Source: Bombus terrestris
Taxonomy: Eukaryota > Arthropoda > Insecta > Hymenoptera > Apidae
Assembly (NCBI RefSeq): GCF_910591885.1
Contig: NC_063279.1
Location: forward strand, 2,914,001-2,978,000
DNA: 64,000 bases
Direction: 5' to 3'
Of this stretch, positions 11,848 through 22,200 are shown piece by piece. The notes below the pieces were generated by a model that was not told where the DNA came from, did no database searches, and worked only from the letters and a program-made list of their open reading frames with translations. A program made the position numbers and the translations under genes. How positions within the stretch are numbered: the first letter of the stretch is position 1; each line of letters begins with the position of its first letter.

Positions 11848-11913
11848 TTTTTTTGTTCTTTTTTTCTTTTTTAATTTATACTTCACAATTTATGCAGCTT
11901 GACATTTGGTAAA
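11848..11913 (-). mobile_element. 66-bp LINE family P copy 5 with perfect TSD
   Basis: Minus-strand copy that is only the 3' tail of the family: the T-rich complement of the A tail, then the diverged palindrome region (TATGCAGCTTGACA) and TTTGGTAAA. A perfect 10-bp repeat TTGATATTAA flanks it at 11838-11847 and 11914-11923. Extreme 5' truncation. Confidence 0.75.
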
Positions 11914-11923
11914 TTGATATTAA

Positions 11924-14900
11924 CGGACACATTCAACTACGAATAAAGTCGGACGATTATAATCTGATTGTATTTAATAAAAAACGAATTTCCAACGATA
12001 TTTGCTTTGAAAATAAACGCCCTACTGATTTCTGCCTTATTGAAAACTCTCAGACACGTTAACTTCTCAGGCAAATTTCCTCTCGAGTTTTACAATATTA
12101 AAAATTCACCGACTTTCTCTGCTTTAACAAAGTTGAAGGTTTCCAGGTTACTTCAATCTCCAACGCACGCTGGCTTGCTTCGATTAATCCTAAGAAACGC
12201 ACGATTATTTTTTCCTCTCCTTTACCTTCAACAGGAAATGAAAAAATGGGACAAACGTCGAAAGGAGAAGAGAGATTAAAAGGAAATAGAAATCGGCTAA
12301 AAATATTAGCCGCTAAAAGGACTAAAAAATATCTGAAAGGACTACTCGCTAAAAAGTGCCAAATGATTTTTATTTTATTTCTATTTTATTTACACGCATA
12401 TGCAACAATAATATGCTAACGTATATCGCGATCTCCTCGAAGGGAAAAATTAAAGATGCAAAAGTAAGTGCAAAATTAAAGATGTTTCTAACGTATAGTC
12501 CATCTTCTTCACTTTTATCGGGTAATCTAATCGGCAACTTAAAAATCGGGATCTTAAGCTAATGACAAACTTGCTCTGTGTATAATTCCATTAACGCTGC
12601 AATTCGTGCTTCTCTTTTCATCGTCGCAACACGACGCAACGCAACGAAAATTGCGTTTTTCCTTTCCATAATCGTTCGGTGTTCCATTCCGCAAACCTGT
12701 TACAGCGCGCGTGCGATTTTATTTCAAAACTTCGTTCTGTAAATGTAGTAACCCAATAGCACGAGGAAATAACGTATTTTAATCGTAGTTGTAATTTGTT
12801 CGACGCTGTATGACGTACAGTGTGCTGCAAAATAATCTCTAGCGTTCCTATTCGAAGAAACGCGCGAAACCGACAAACAAGAATGAAATTGGCGCGCGAA
12901 AGTCGTAATAGTCATTTATGCTAACATTCCAATTGACTTTGAAGGCGCGTGCGCGGCTGAAAACCGCCGCGTCTTGCCTGCAGCTAACTTCGATAAGCCT
13001 TTAATTAGATAAAACTTGTTGAACCGCTACTAATTATCTCGCAATTCTCGTACGTAATTCACTTAAGTTTTCTTGCATAGACGGTGGGACCTGGAGGATC
13101 TAATTGGCCGCCTCCGTCAGCCCGTGGACGGCGTAAACAATTTAAGAGTGATTAACAGTTTAACAAACGGCGGCTTTAATGAAACGACCAACGCCCTCTT
13201 TCGTCGTACCGCTTCCGGCTACAAAATATTTTTGATCCTCTCTCTTCCCTTCTTCCTCTTGCCTTGCATAATTTCATCTTCCACCTCTCCAAGCCCAACT
13301 ATTCCCCTCTTCCTGCCATAAAACCCCCGGCCCTTTTGACAGAAACTTTCTTAAGAAATCATTAAAGGAGAATTATGAAAGTTTCCTCTTGCTCGTTACA
13401 ACTTTCGTCCTGGGAGCGCGCGCGTTTCGAATATTTCTCGCGCGTCCACGTCAAAGAAGAAGAAGTCGTCTTGTTAGCATCGCGTTACAAACGAACGTAC
13501 GCTCCAACGTGTACGTTCTCCTCTGACAGACTGCGTCCCTCCTCTACCCTTTCTCTCCTCCACCGCCTATTTCCCTCTCTTTTTTCTTCATTTTCCAACT
13601 TTATACTTTGTGCGTATCGACGTGCGCGCCACGAGATTTCAACACTTTGATTATACACAGCAACTGCTGGGTTTTGTGAGGATCTGCGCGTGGCTCTTGG
13701 AGGCTTGTTCTTTTGAAGCATTGTACGGCAAGCTCGATTCTCTTTTTTCATCTTTTTTCGTTTCCTTCTTTTTTTTCGCTTGTGCGTATTCTGTTCGTTT
13801 TCCATAAAAGGTATATTATTCTCTCGAACAGGATCTTTTGAAATTCTAGATGCAATTCAGGGCGAACGGGTGTATGCAGATGGAAAAAGTGACTGGTGAT
13901 TTCGATTTATCTCATTCGCTTTTCGCCACGTGCGGCTGAAGGCTAAATGTGGTTAGCGTGACGACGCGATAGCTATGATATTGTCGATTTAGTAGAAGAA
14001 CGACACAAGTGGGAAATGTAAATTTTTTGGAAATAAGAAATAACAAATTTCACGATTATTCTCGCGTAAAGAACGACACACAAACTCGCATGAAGTATGT
14101 AAAGCATAATACTTGTTACAATAATGAGTTACGACAAAAGTATAATACTCGTTACTCGACGAAGCGAGTGTTTCGTCGAACGTGTTCATTCGCATAAAAA
14201 TATTGCGTCTATTTTCGTAAAATATCAACAGTCTAATTCTGAATTATTCAACTGAAAACATTTACTTTTTTCTATAATCTCGAAGAATTGGCTACAATAG
14301 CCCGTAATGAGAAAAGACAAATTCAACGTGTTCCGAGATAAATAAACGGCACTTTTATAGACCCGATAAATCAAGAAAATACACGACGATCAATTTAGTA
14401 AATAGACAAGACAGTTTGGCGATTAAGATGCAAAGAAAGAAGGACAAATAAATCGATGGAAGAAGGTATGGACAGACAGAAACAGATAGTTGCGAACATA
14501 AAAATGTAACAAAGAAAATGGAAGCTTTTAAACGACTGTCAATCGAATCTCTGTAAGTCATCGGAGAAGAAGCTTTAACTATACTTTTCCCTCTTAGGAT
14601 TTCAACGGCAAGTCGATTCGTTTCTCTAGCAGACGTGCCATTGAACTAGATACGAAAATAGAATATCTGGGAAAAATTGTTAAGTCTTTCAGCTCTGCAG
14701 TTTCGGTTTTCTATAAACGCACTGACAAACTCATGAAATTGGACAGTCTTCCATCAACTTTTATCAATTCAACTGAAATTGTTGCTTCAGTTTTATCATT
14801 TTTCGAAAGATCGATTTAGCAGCTGTAATGTCTGATTTCGATCGTGTCGAGCTATTTTCTGTAAAGAAGAAGTTAGCGTTGAAGCGACAAGACGGTTCCA

Positions 14901-15456
14901 TAGTGCTTTTTATATGGCGCTATGTTGACGCGTCGCTCTTCTCTCAAATTTACAAAATTTATTTCGTAAGGAAGTGAGGAACTCGGGGCGAACTTAATTG
15001 TTACAGTCTACGTTTGCTGCTACAAAAATTGCAGAACTTGTAACGAGCATATCTTTTCATCAAACCCACAACGCTATCAATCTCGTTATCTAAGAAATTG
15101 CAGAGAAGGCGTTTTCTCAAAGGTAAACTTCCAGTCAAAGGGTAGCGAACTTGTACGTTAAAGGTTGACAAATGGACGAACTTGTTGGAAAGAAATACAG
15201 CGGAATTCTATTTATCTTGAACGCTATTTGTTCAACAAAATGTTAGCTAGTGTCTGTTCGATCGATAGAGAAACGATAACGTGGCGATTGGATCATTGAA
15301 ATTTGACAAGCTGTCGGTGTGGATAAATTCAATGGCACAGCGGTAAGAAGGCTGGTAATAAAACAAACGAGACCAAGTACCACACGTCGCTAGATTAATC
15401 TATTCCAAATGTAACGTTTTTAAATCATAAAACAAAAGTTTATGACCCACAGTTTG
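11924..15456. other. 3.5 kb non-coding stretch with a GC-rich core near 13 kb
   Basis: Around 12940-13200 the DNA is GC-richer and more coding-like than its surroundings. A CT-rich acceptor-like run ending TTTTCTTGCATAG (13067-13079) precedes a frame that stays open to 13321, but no convincing donor or protein match is seen. CT-rich tracts lie at 13230-13320 and 13530-13590. The rest (13800-15456) shows nothing specific. Confidence 0.4.
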
Positions 15457-15458
15457 TA

Positions 15459-15671
15459 TCAGGTTGTCCGAAAAGCTTCTTTCGTTTTATGAGAAAATAA
15501 TAGACGCGCAATGTTTTTTGTTTTATATTATTTTGTCGAATTACGTCGGTCCATTTTGTTCTGTTGAGATGAACACCGCGACATTTCACGGACTTGCTTT
15601 CGCGTTTGTACGAAGGTGCACTGTTGTAAAAAACACGTTCGCGAAAGAAAGACACTTTTCGGACAACCTAA
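15459..15671 (-). mobile_element. mariner-type MITE, subfamily B, 213 bp
   Basis: Inverted ends TCAGGTTGTCCGAAAAGC and (complement) CTTTTCGGACAACCTAA, with TA at 15457-15458 and 15672-15673. The interior differs from subfamily A and matches the element at 17252-17452 in opposite orientation. On the minus strand a frame runs through nearly the whole element and aligns residue by residue with the frame in the 17252 copy, but it lacks an ATG start. Confidence 0.85.
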
Positions 15672-15673
15672 TA

Positions 15674-16988
15674 CAAAGACACTTGACTTGTTTCCTCGCG
15701 GAGGCCGAGCGCTAATTATGCCGCTAATTATCCGCTAACGAAATGGAGAAATTTACAAAACGTGGAATTCGTTCTAATCAATTTGACTTTTGACAGGTTC
15801 GTTTATCGTGCATCGTTGCTTTCTGACGAAACGGTATAATCGAATTTACGATAATTTAACTCTTAATTTAGAGGAAAAGAAAGAATCTCTTATATCGTCG
15901 TATTAGATTTATCGAATCACTGCAGTTTGATTTCAAATTAACGCTTATTAAATTAACGGGTTATTGCGCAAGAAATGCATTCGCGTAAATCGTTTCTCGC
16001 GATAAAGCAAACTTTCTCTTTTTCTCTCGCGAGAAAGAAAATTACAGCGTTACGTATATAGCCCTATCGAAGAAACTCGTTGTCTAACTAACACATTTCC
16101 CGCGAAACAAGGAAAATTTATAGAATTATCATTCGCTCAGCTCGGCCCACTTTGATTTATCCCCGTGAAACGGTCGCGTCTAGATAAGCTCGCGACAGAT
16201 GGACTTTCTTGTTCGGAAGTTTTAGTGTCGTGATACGAGATCAGATAGAAGTATGTTTCACATGGCGGACGACAAAGCTGTACCGTACCGTCACTCGTGT
16301 TCCACGGGATCAGACTTAATATTTAAACTTCCATCTCGACGATATTACCGCACGAGAAATATTTACAGTATCATTTCACGGGTGTAAAATTTATGTAGAA
16401 AACGGCTGATATACCGCCGAGACGAACCGTTTGGGAACTGAAATTCGCGAAAGAAACGCGCCTATGAAAAATTCAAATATTCCTCGCTGGATCTCGTCAC
16501 ACCGGCCAGCCGAACTGCTTTTGTCTGATGCATTATTTCGACCTCGGCCGGAACTTACTTACGACGATAATCTCCCGGCGAACCGTTCTGCATCTTTAAA
16601 CGTTTCATGAGCTCTACGTCTGTCGGTTTAGTTAGCTCGGATTGTTGGAGATTCGAAATGCCAAATTCTACGCGTCGAACCCCTTTATGGAATTGTCTGT
16701 TTGCAGCGCGCAACGAAACGAAATTGACGGTACAGTGAGAGGAACTCTGGACACTTTGAAATTACGAAAAGTTTCGCAAGTACGCCACTGTGCTGGTGGA
16801 GAGATACAGCTGCTGGAAAATACAGTGGTCCGCTGGATGCGTCAAGCGTCAAACGTAAGAAAATATTTGTCTGTCTAGGATTGCGGTGTAAAATTGGATT
16901 TTTAGTTGCATACGGACCATCTTAGATGTATTTGTTTCCAACGAAAGTTAGAGGAATGTTAACTCCTTGTACTTTGAGAATTTCGTAC
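15674..16988. other. non-coding stretch, nothing specific
   Basis: A small palindrome, TTTCTCTCGCGAGAAA, lies near 16020-16040. GC-richer sequence occurs at 16140-16880 without any recognisable protein. Confidence 0.4.
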
Positions 16989-16989
16989 G

Positions 16990-17113
16990 CGAAGATGGTA
17001 TCCCGCTGAGGGTAGCCACCCACATGTTATTTAGCAATTAAGTTAGAAAAATATACCAAGCGTCCAGTTGGGCACATTGTAAAGTACAAATTAAATAATA
17101 ATTAAAAAAAATA
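16990..17113 (+). mobile_element. 5'-truncated LINE, family P copy 6
   Basis: Plus-strand copy beginning CGAAGATGGTATCCCGCTGA and running through a diverged palindrome (CGTCCAGTTGGGCA) to an A-rich tail. It shows the intact spacer (CACATGTTATTTAGCAATTA) that is broken in copy 3. No convincing target duplication was found. Confidence 0.7.
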
Positions 17114-17251
17114 GAACGTAGTTTTACTGTTGATTGTTTTTTAAGATAACGAGGTAAATAGTTTACTTGATATTAATTAGGGTAGGTAATGGTAATAAAT
17201 ATTGGATCGTGAGATATGTTCGTTCCACTTTCTGCGTTCGTACGATATGTA

Positions 17252-17452
17252 TTAGGTTGTGTCTTTCTTTCGCAAACGTGTTTTTTACAACAATACACCT
17301 TCGTACAAGCGTGAAACCAAGTGTGTGAAATGTCACGGTGTTTATCTCAACAGAACAAAATCGATCGTACGTAATTCGACAAAATTATATAAAACAAAGA
17401 ACCTTGTGCGTTATTTCCTCATAAAACGAAAGAAACTTTTCGGGCAATCTAA
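17252..17452 (+). mobile_element. mariner-type MITE, subfamily B, 201 bp
   Basis: Begins TTAGGTTGT and ends with the complement of the family terminus (CTTTTCGGGCAATCTAA), with TA at 17250-17251 and 17453-17454. Relative to 15459-15671 it has lost about 10 bp just inside the left end (the CCGAAAAGT block), so its left terminal repeat is damaged. Interior frame is parallel to the other copy. Confidence 0.82.
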
Positions 17453-17454
17453 TA

Positions 17455-19636
17455 TAAAGACAGGACCGACTCAGGTTACAACTTACAAACAGCAACATTT
17501 GTACATTTCTTAATTATTTGTAGATTAACGTAGGCAATGAAATGAAGAAATTAAGAAGGAGTTGAGTCGATCAATTGGGTTTCTCAGAGGCTTCGTTAAT
17601 AAATATATCGCAAGAAACGACGAAGTATCGTACAGGGCATACCTACAGCGTTGCTTTTACGTCAAATCGACGCAGCAAATGAAACAGCCTTGAGAAATGT
17701 TTTTCGCGCAAGCTAGATATTTCTGGTCTTTTGTAGTACACATTGTGAAATCTGTTGCTGCCAATAAATGTAAGTGACTAAGGTATTCCGATAAAAGTTG
17801 CATCGAAACGGTGAAAAATATCGAGTGCCATAATTTTCGTCGTGCAATACAAACTATCCGATGTACGCGCGACAGAATCGACCCTAAATGTAAATTGTTC
17901 CGGTGGAAAGTTTCCCGTGATCGTAAATCGACCGAAATTTCCACTCGGTTTCTTTGGTTTGGTGGCTGTGACACACGGAAAACACAGTGGAGCGGCGGTT
18001 TCGCCCGGTGGTATTGCCCTCGTACGCTGTCAGACCGTCTTCCACGCTGAAAGAACGCTTGTACGCAACGTCGACGCAGCCTTCCAATTTGCAGTAAATA
18101 AATTCGAATCCGCTTAAACGATACACCGAAATCGATATTATCGGTTAGCGAATAGCTGCGAAATTCTCTAGATTTTTGGCGAAATACTTGCGCGCTGTGC
18201 TGTTAATCGTTTGGGTTAAATTTCAACCGATGTTTTGTGCTCATTCTGTTGCGCTTGTTCTTCTTAACGTCTAACAACTTGGTAACTACGAAGAAACGAT
18301 AAACGAGTCCCAGAATTGGATAAGTTACACCGTGTAGAGATACGTCACACGCGGTGTGCTTGATATTTTGATCGACCCTGTTGTCGGCTGTAGAGAACAA
18401 CTTTTAACGTTGGAAATATCAACGTACGCGTTCAACGCGTGACAACAGTGAAAAATAATGGAATAAACGATATGGCTTCGAGATATGTTACACAGAATTG
18501 TTATATTCGTTTGTTTATTCAAATAAAAGTGGTAATATCTGGTGAAAAAAGCCAGAACTGATTTCGGTCGGTACTGTACGTAGGCCGCTGCTACACGGCT
18601 CTCTCCTGATATAATATTTCATGCTACGTGATTTAAACAGGAATGTTACACCATGGAAGTTTTAAAGATACCCCTTATTTACGAGATTTTCGACAAAACC
18701 ATTTTACTCCATTTTGCTTCACGATATATGTAACGAGGAATATAGAGGAAGGGTTAATATTCATATAGTCGGAACACGGTTCTCAAATATCAAATATTAG
18801 TACCGGTAACTTGGATCTTATTCTCGTGATATTAATGTTGGTTTTTGTAAAAGTAATTACCTTAAAATAATCTTCAGATATTAATTACCCCTTGCCCCTT
18901 CCCAACGTCCTACGCCACGGACGCGTTTCACGGATTTTCTTTCTCGTTTTCGCTTTGTACAATTTCACGAGGTTATAATTCCGCGTGGTATAGAGTCGTG
19001 GAATATTATTACATCTCATTAAAATTTAATTCCCGCATGCCAACCGCCAGATAAATTTCCTTCGTTTCATTAAAATCCCGTTATTCAGTGCAGTTTGATA
19101 AAGTACGTTTATACGGAACAAAAAGAGATACACAATATGTCTTTGGTATTTTATTAAAACTGACCCATTCAACGCATTTTATGAAATATAAAACGGCCAT
19201 AAAAAGAAGCAACACAACGCCGCTGACCCGTTAATGAGATAGGAATCATTAGCTGGTTAATAAAATTTCGTACGGTTTATTAATATTGCTTTGTCGATGC
19301 TGCTCACTAAAAAAAAAAAAAAAAAAGCGGCACGAGACCGAAGAATACAAATTAACGAATACGTTAGATTTTAATTCATTAAAAGCATTTATTTCTATCG
19401 AAACTATATAAAAGAATGTTCAATTCTTCTTCTACCGGATCTTCTCTGAAATAACATTCATTAGGGGTGTTATATTATTATCGTTGTTACATTCGATATA
19501 TTCTAAACTCTGTGGAAATATTAAAATTCCGATATACTATGGTGAAAGTTAAAAGATATCGACTATTTGTAATCTTCCATCGATTTATATTATATTTGTA
19601 ATTAAGAAGATTTATAATATCTCAAAATGTCAGATT
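17455..19636. other. 2.2 kb non-coding stretch
   Basis: At 17840-18120 a GC-richer patch holds three overlapping open frames on both strands (up to 91 codons), none recognisable. An A run of 18 lies at 19309-19326. Otherwise AT-rich unique sequence. Confidence 0.4.
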
Positions 19637-19708
19637 TATTAGGTCGTCCGGAAAGTGTCTTTCTTATACAGACACGTCTTTTACAACAATTCATCTTTAT
19701 ACGAACAT

Positions 19709-20032
19709 TTCTTTTTTTTTTTTATTTGTTAGAATATTTACAATCAATTCTCATTGACAATTTTCAGTAACTTCATTTGGCGTGATACAATGACATGGTT
19801 TATAATAGTTTATATCGTTGATTCTATTTGGATCTAAAGATTTAATCTAAAGAGTATTTTCTTCTTAGTCTCCGGATCTGGTCCGTCGTGTCAAGTAGTT
19901 GGGTGACTAATGGGTTGTGGAGGTTGTTGACTCTTGTGTTATATCTGCTTCTGGACTTGTATTATATATTTCTTCTTTGACTCTGGGTATCTTGAGATCG
20001 CGGTGGATTGTTTCGTTGGTAACATACCAGGG
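19709..20032 (-). mobile_element. 5'-truncated jockey-type LINE inserted in a MITE
   Basis: Minus-strand insertion of 324 bp whose poly-A tail appears as the T run at 19712-19723. A 13-bp target duplication with one mismatch flanks it: TTTATACGAACAT at 19696-19708 and TTTATACAAACAT at 20033-20045. It contains the end of an ORF and a 3' untranslated region of about 190 bp that is homologous to 39400-39603. Confidence 0.82.
19907..20032 (-). pseudogene. C-terminus of a jockey-type LINE reverse-transcriptase ORF
   Basis: Forty-one codons on the minus strand run from the insertion boundary to a TAG at 19907-19909. They start PWYVTNETIHRDLKIPRVKE. The PWYV-N-(T/I)-H-DL-IP-V-EE pattern is the conserved tail of ORF2 in jockey-like non-LTR retrotransposons (family knowledge). 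It is a fragment fixed by 5' truncation, with no internal stop. Confidence 0.7.
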
Positions 20033-20132
20033 TTTATACAAACATGAGAACCAATCTGTCGAACGTTGTGATCTTCATCTTGATAGAACAAAATGGATCA
20101 TACGTAATTCGATAAAATAATATAAAACGGAA

Positions 20133-20218
20133 AACCAGAAGTCTTATCGTATTTATTAAATGATTTAAATCTACTTTCCTATTGTTCGATGCGATTTCAA
20201 TTCTTCTTTCGCGCATTA
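20133..20218 (+). repeat. flank of an inverted segmental duplication (left copy)
   Basis: About 85 bp (from CCAGAAGTCTTATCGTATTT) reappear as the reverse complement at 22103-22200. In both places the block is directly joined to a subfamily A MITE, so MITE and flank were duplicated together. Confidence 0.8.
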
Positions 20219-20797
20219 TTAGGTTGTCCGAAAAGTTTCTTTCGTTTTATAAGGTGATAATAGATAAACAACAATTTCTGTTTTATATTGTTTTATTGAA
20301 TTAGATATGATTCTGTAGAGGACTTTTATAGAGGATGTTTGATCGTGAGATTCATTAGACAAGATTGCTTCTTGTTGAAACCGTCGAATATATTTGAAAA
20401 TAATTAAATAAATTAGTATACAGACAATATTCGCTGAGACGCTCGTACAGTGTATAAATCGCAAAATAAGATCACTGATAAATACTCGATAGATGCTCGA
20501 TAGATACTCGTAGATACTGATCGATAACTGTTTGATAACTGCTCGATAACTGAACTCTTTTCGATTGGGTCCGTTTATTTATACCGGTCGGGGGAGAGTC
20601 GGAAAATTCAAATTCGTCTTTTTTCGACGGTTGCACGGAGTTTATTTATTATTAAATTACGTGTATCCTAACGATCTTGATTTCGTTATATTTCTATTAT
20701 TATATTCGTGCATAATTCGATAAACTAATACGAAACAAGAAACATTGTGCATCCATTATTTCCTTATAAAACGAAAGAAACTTCTCGGACGACCTAA
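20219..20797 (+). mobile_element. mariner MITE (subfamily A) split by a solo LTR
   Basis: Terminal sequences TTAGGTTGTCCGAAAAGTTT and (complement) TTCTCGGACGACCTAA lie between TA at 20217-20218 and 20798-20799. Without the insert it would be about 219 bp. The interior matches 1371-1581 and 21888-22100 on both sides of the insert. Confidence 0.83.
20314..20673 (-). mobile_element. solo LTR of a gypsy-like retrotransposon, ~360 bp
   Basis: The block interrupting the MITE begins TGTAGAGG and ends CCTAACG (expected CCTAACA). Read on the minus strand it has LTR-like promoter structure. TATAAATA (complement of 20577-20584) is followed by AGTTCAGTTATC and tandem runs of GTTATCGA-type and TATCTATCGAG-type repeats. 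Target flanks ATTC and ATCT do not match perfectly. No internal retroviral-type sequence remains, as expected after LTR-LTR recombination. The superfamily is inferred from structure only. Confidence 0.6.
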
Positions 20798-20799
20798 TA

Positions 20800-21885
20800 C
20801 AACGTAATAATTTTCTTAATTTTATAAGACGTATCGCGCGATAGGCAGCAACGTGATCGAAATAATTTTTATATTTTATACGTTATTCGAAAGAAAGAGA
20901 GAGAGAGAGAAACAACGGAAAGACTTATTTCCTTCGTATGACTACGATCACAGATTTTTCGGGCGAGTCGAACGCGAAAAATCTGCTCGCAGTCGAACTT
21001 AGTTTGCGCTTCAATTTCCTTTACGCGATGCATTTGAACGTACCGGGGAGAAAAAAGGATTCAGTGAATTCGAATCGGTGAAATGTTTCCGATGCTTCGT
21101 TAACATCGGTGCAACTAACCCTGAGCTAACATGATTTCCCCTATTTATTTAGTTTCCCCGTTTTATTCCCTCTCCCCCTATCTCCCTCTCTCTTCATCCT
21201 GCTTTACTATCCTTCTCGTTTTTCCTTCCTCTTTTTTCAATTGACATTCACTACAGCTATCGGGAAACTGGGATTTCAACGCGACAACAAGTGCTACGTC
21301 CACTAAAACTGGCTATATATTTATGTGGCTCGATCATTCAGCCCTTTTCGTAGATTCTCGCGTATTTTGTCGGTGGTATTGTTCGATCGTAACGCGGAGA
21401 AGCTTAAAGCGCTGTTGGACATTAAACGACTCGGTGCTTTTCTTTTCGTTCTCGAGCGGAACCAGAGAATTTCAAGGAGTTCGGACAAGGAGATTTCAAA
21501 CGTATATCTTTCACATATATTTTTCAAAATTGGAATCTCGAAAGTATTGGAAGTATTGCCGGTACTTGTTGCAACATTCGGGAATTTCTTTACCACCATC
21601 GCGTTCATGTTCGATGGTTTAAAGAATGAAAAAATATTGACTACGGAATTTTTAGAGAAGAACAGAAGCTTTAAAACGGTGGGTAAATCAATTGCAAAAA
21701 TCTACTTGTCAAATGCGATAGAACGATAATATACATGTAATGAAAATAACGATGTTTGATAGTTTTTTAAACAAATGCGGATAAATTTGTTACACGATCC
21801 AATATTCAACGAAAATCATTAAAGATTTACGAAAGAATTATTTTTATCATTTTTTCTTACCACTGATATTTCTTACCTAAATTAA
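20800..21885. other. non-coding stretch with a short GA repeat
   Basis: GA repeat at about 20896-20911; CT-rich tract at 21165-21240. An open frame of 134 codons at 21325-21729 has only a GTG at its start and no recognised domain, and two other frames overlap it. Treated as chance. Confidence 0.4.
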
Positions 21886-21887
21886 TA

Positions 21888-22100
21888 TTAGGTTGTCCGA
21901 AAAATTTCTTTCGTTTTATAAGGAAAGAATAGACGCACGATGTTTCTTGCTTCGTATTGGTTTATCGGATTACGCACGAATATAATAATAGAAATAGAAC
22001 GAAACGTATCATACCTAATTCAATAAAATAATACAAAACATAAATTGTTGTTCATCTATTATCATCTTATGAAACGAAAGAAACTTTTCGGACAAGCTAA
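21888..22100 (-). mobile_element. mariner-type MITE, subfamily A, 213 bp (intact paralogue)
   Basis: Ends TTAGGTTGTCCGAAAAATTT and (complement) TTCGGACAAGCTAA, with TA at 21886-21887 and 22101-22102. Oriented opposite to 20219-20797 and sharing its outer flank, it shows the MITE interior uninterrupted where the other copy carries the LTR. Confidence 0.86.
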
Positions 22101-22102
22101 TA

Positions 22103-22200
22103 ATTCTCGAACGAAAATAGTCGAAAGTAGAATTGGAATCGCATCGAACAATAAGAAAGTAGATTTAAATCATTTAATAAATACGATAAGACTTCTGGTT
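22103..22200 (-). repeat. flank of an inverted segmental duplication (right copy)
   Basis: Reverse complement of 20133-20218 with a few substitutions and about 15 extra bases next to the MITE. Together with the MITE it forms an inverted duplicate about 300 bp long whose two copies are about 1.1 kb apart. Confidence 0.78.

Larger units (their letters stand above)
19639..20130 (+). mobile_element. mariner MITE (subfamily B) split by a LINE and truncated
   Basis: The left end TTAGGTCGTCCGGAAAGTGT follows a TA at 19637-19638. The interior matches the 15459/17252 copies up to 19708, is interrupted by a LINE, and resumes at about 20046 (CAAAATGGATCATACGTAAT). It stops near 20130, where another repeat begins, so the right terminal repeat is missing. 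Confidence 0.78.

Noticed and set aside
19917..20120. Plus-strand 67-codon frame
   Set aside because: It is the antisense of a LINE ORF fragment running on into MITE sequence; its apparent protein is an artefact of nesting.
21325..21729. 134-codon frame ending near 21729, hydrophobic in its second half
   Set aside because: It starts at GTG, overlaps two other comparable frames, and has no recognised motif. A frame of this length is expected about twice by chance in 64 kb of this composition.
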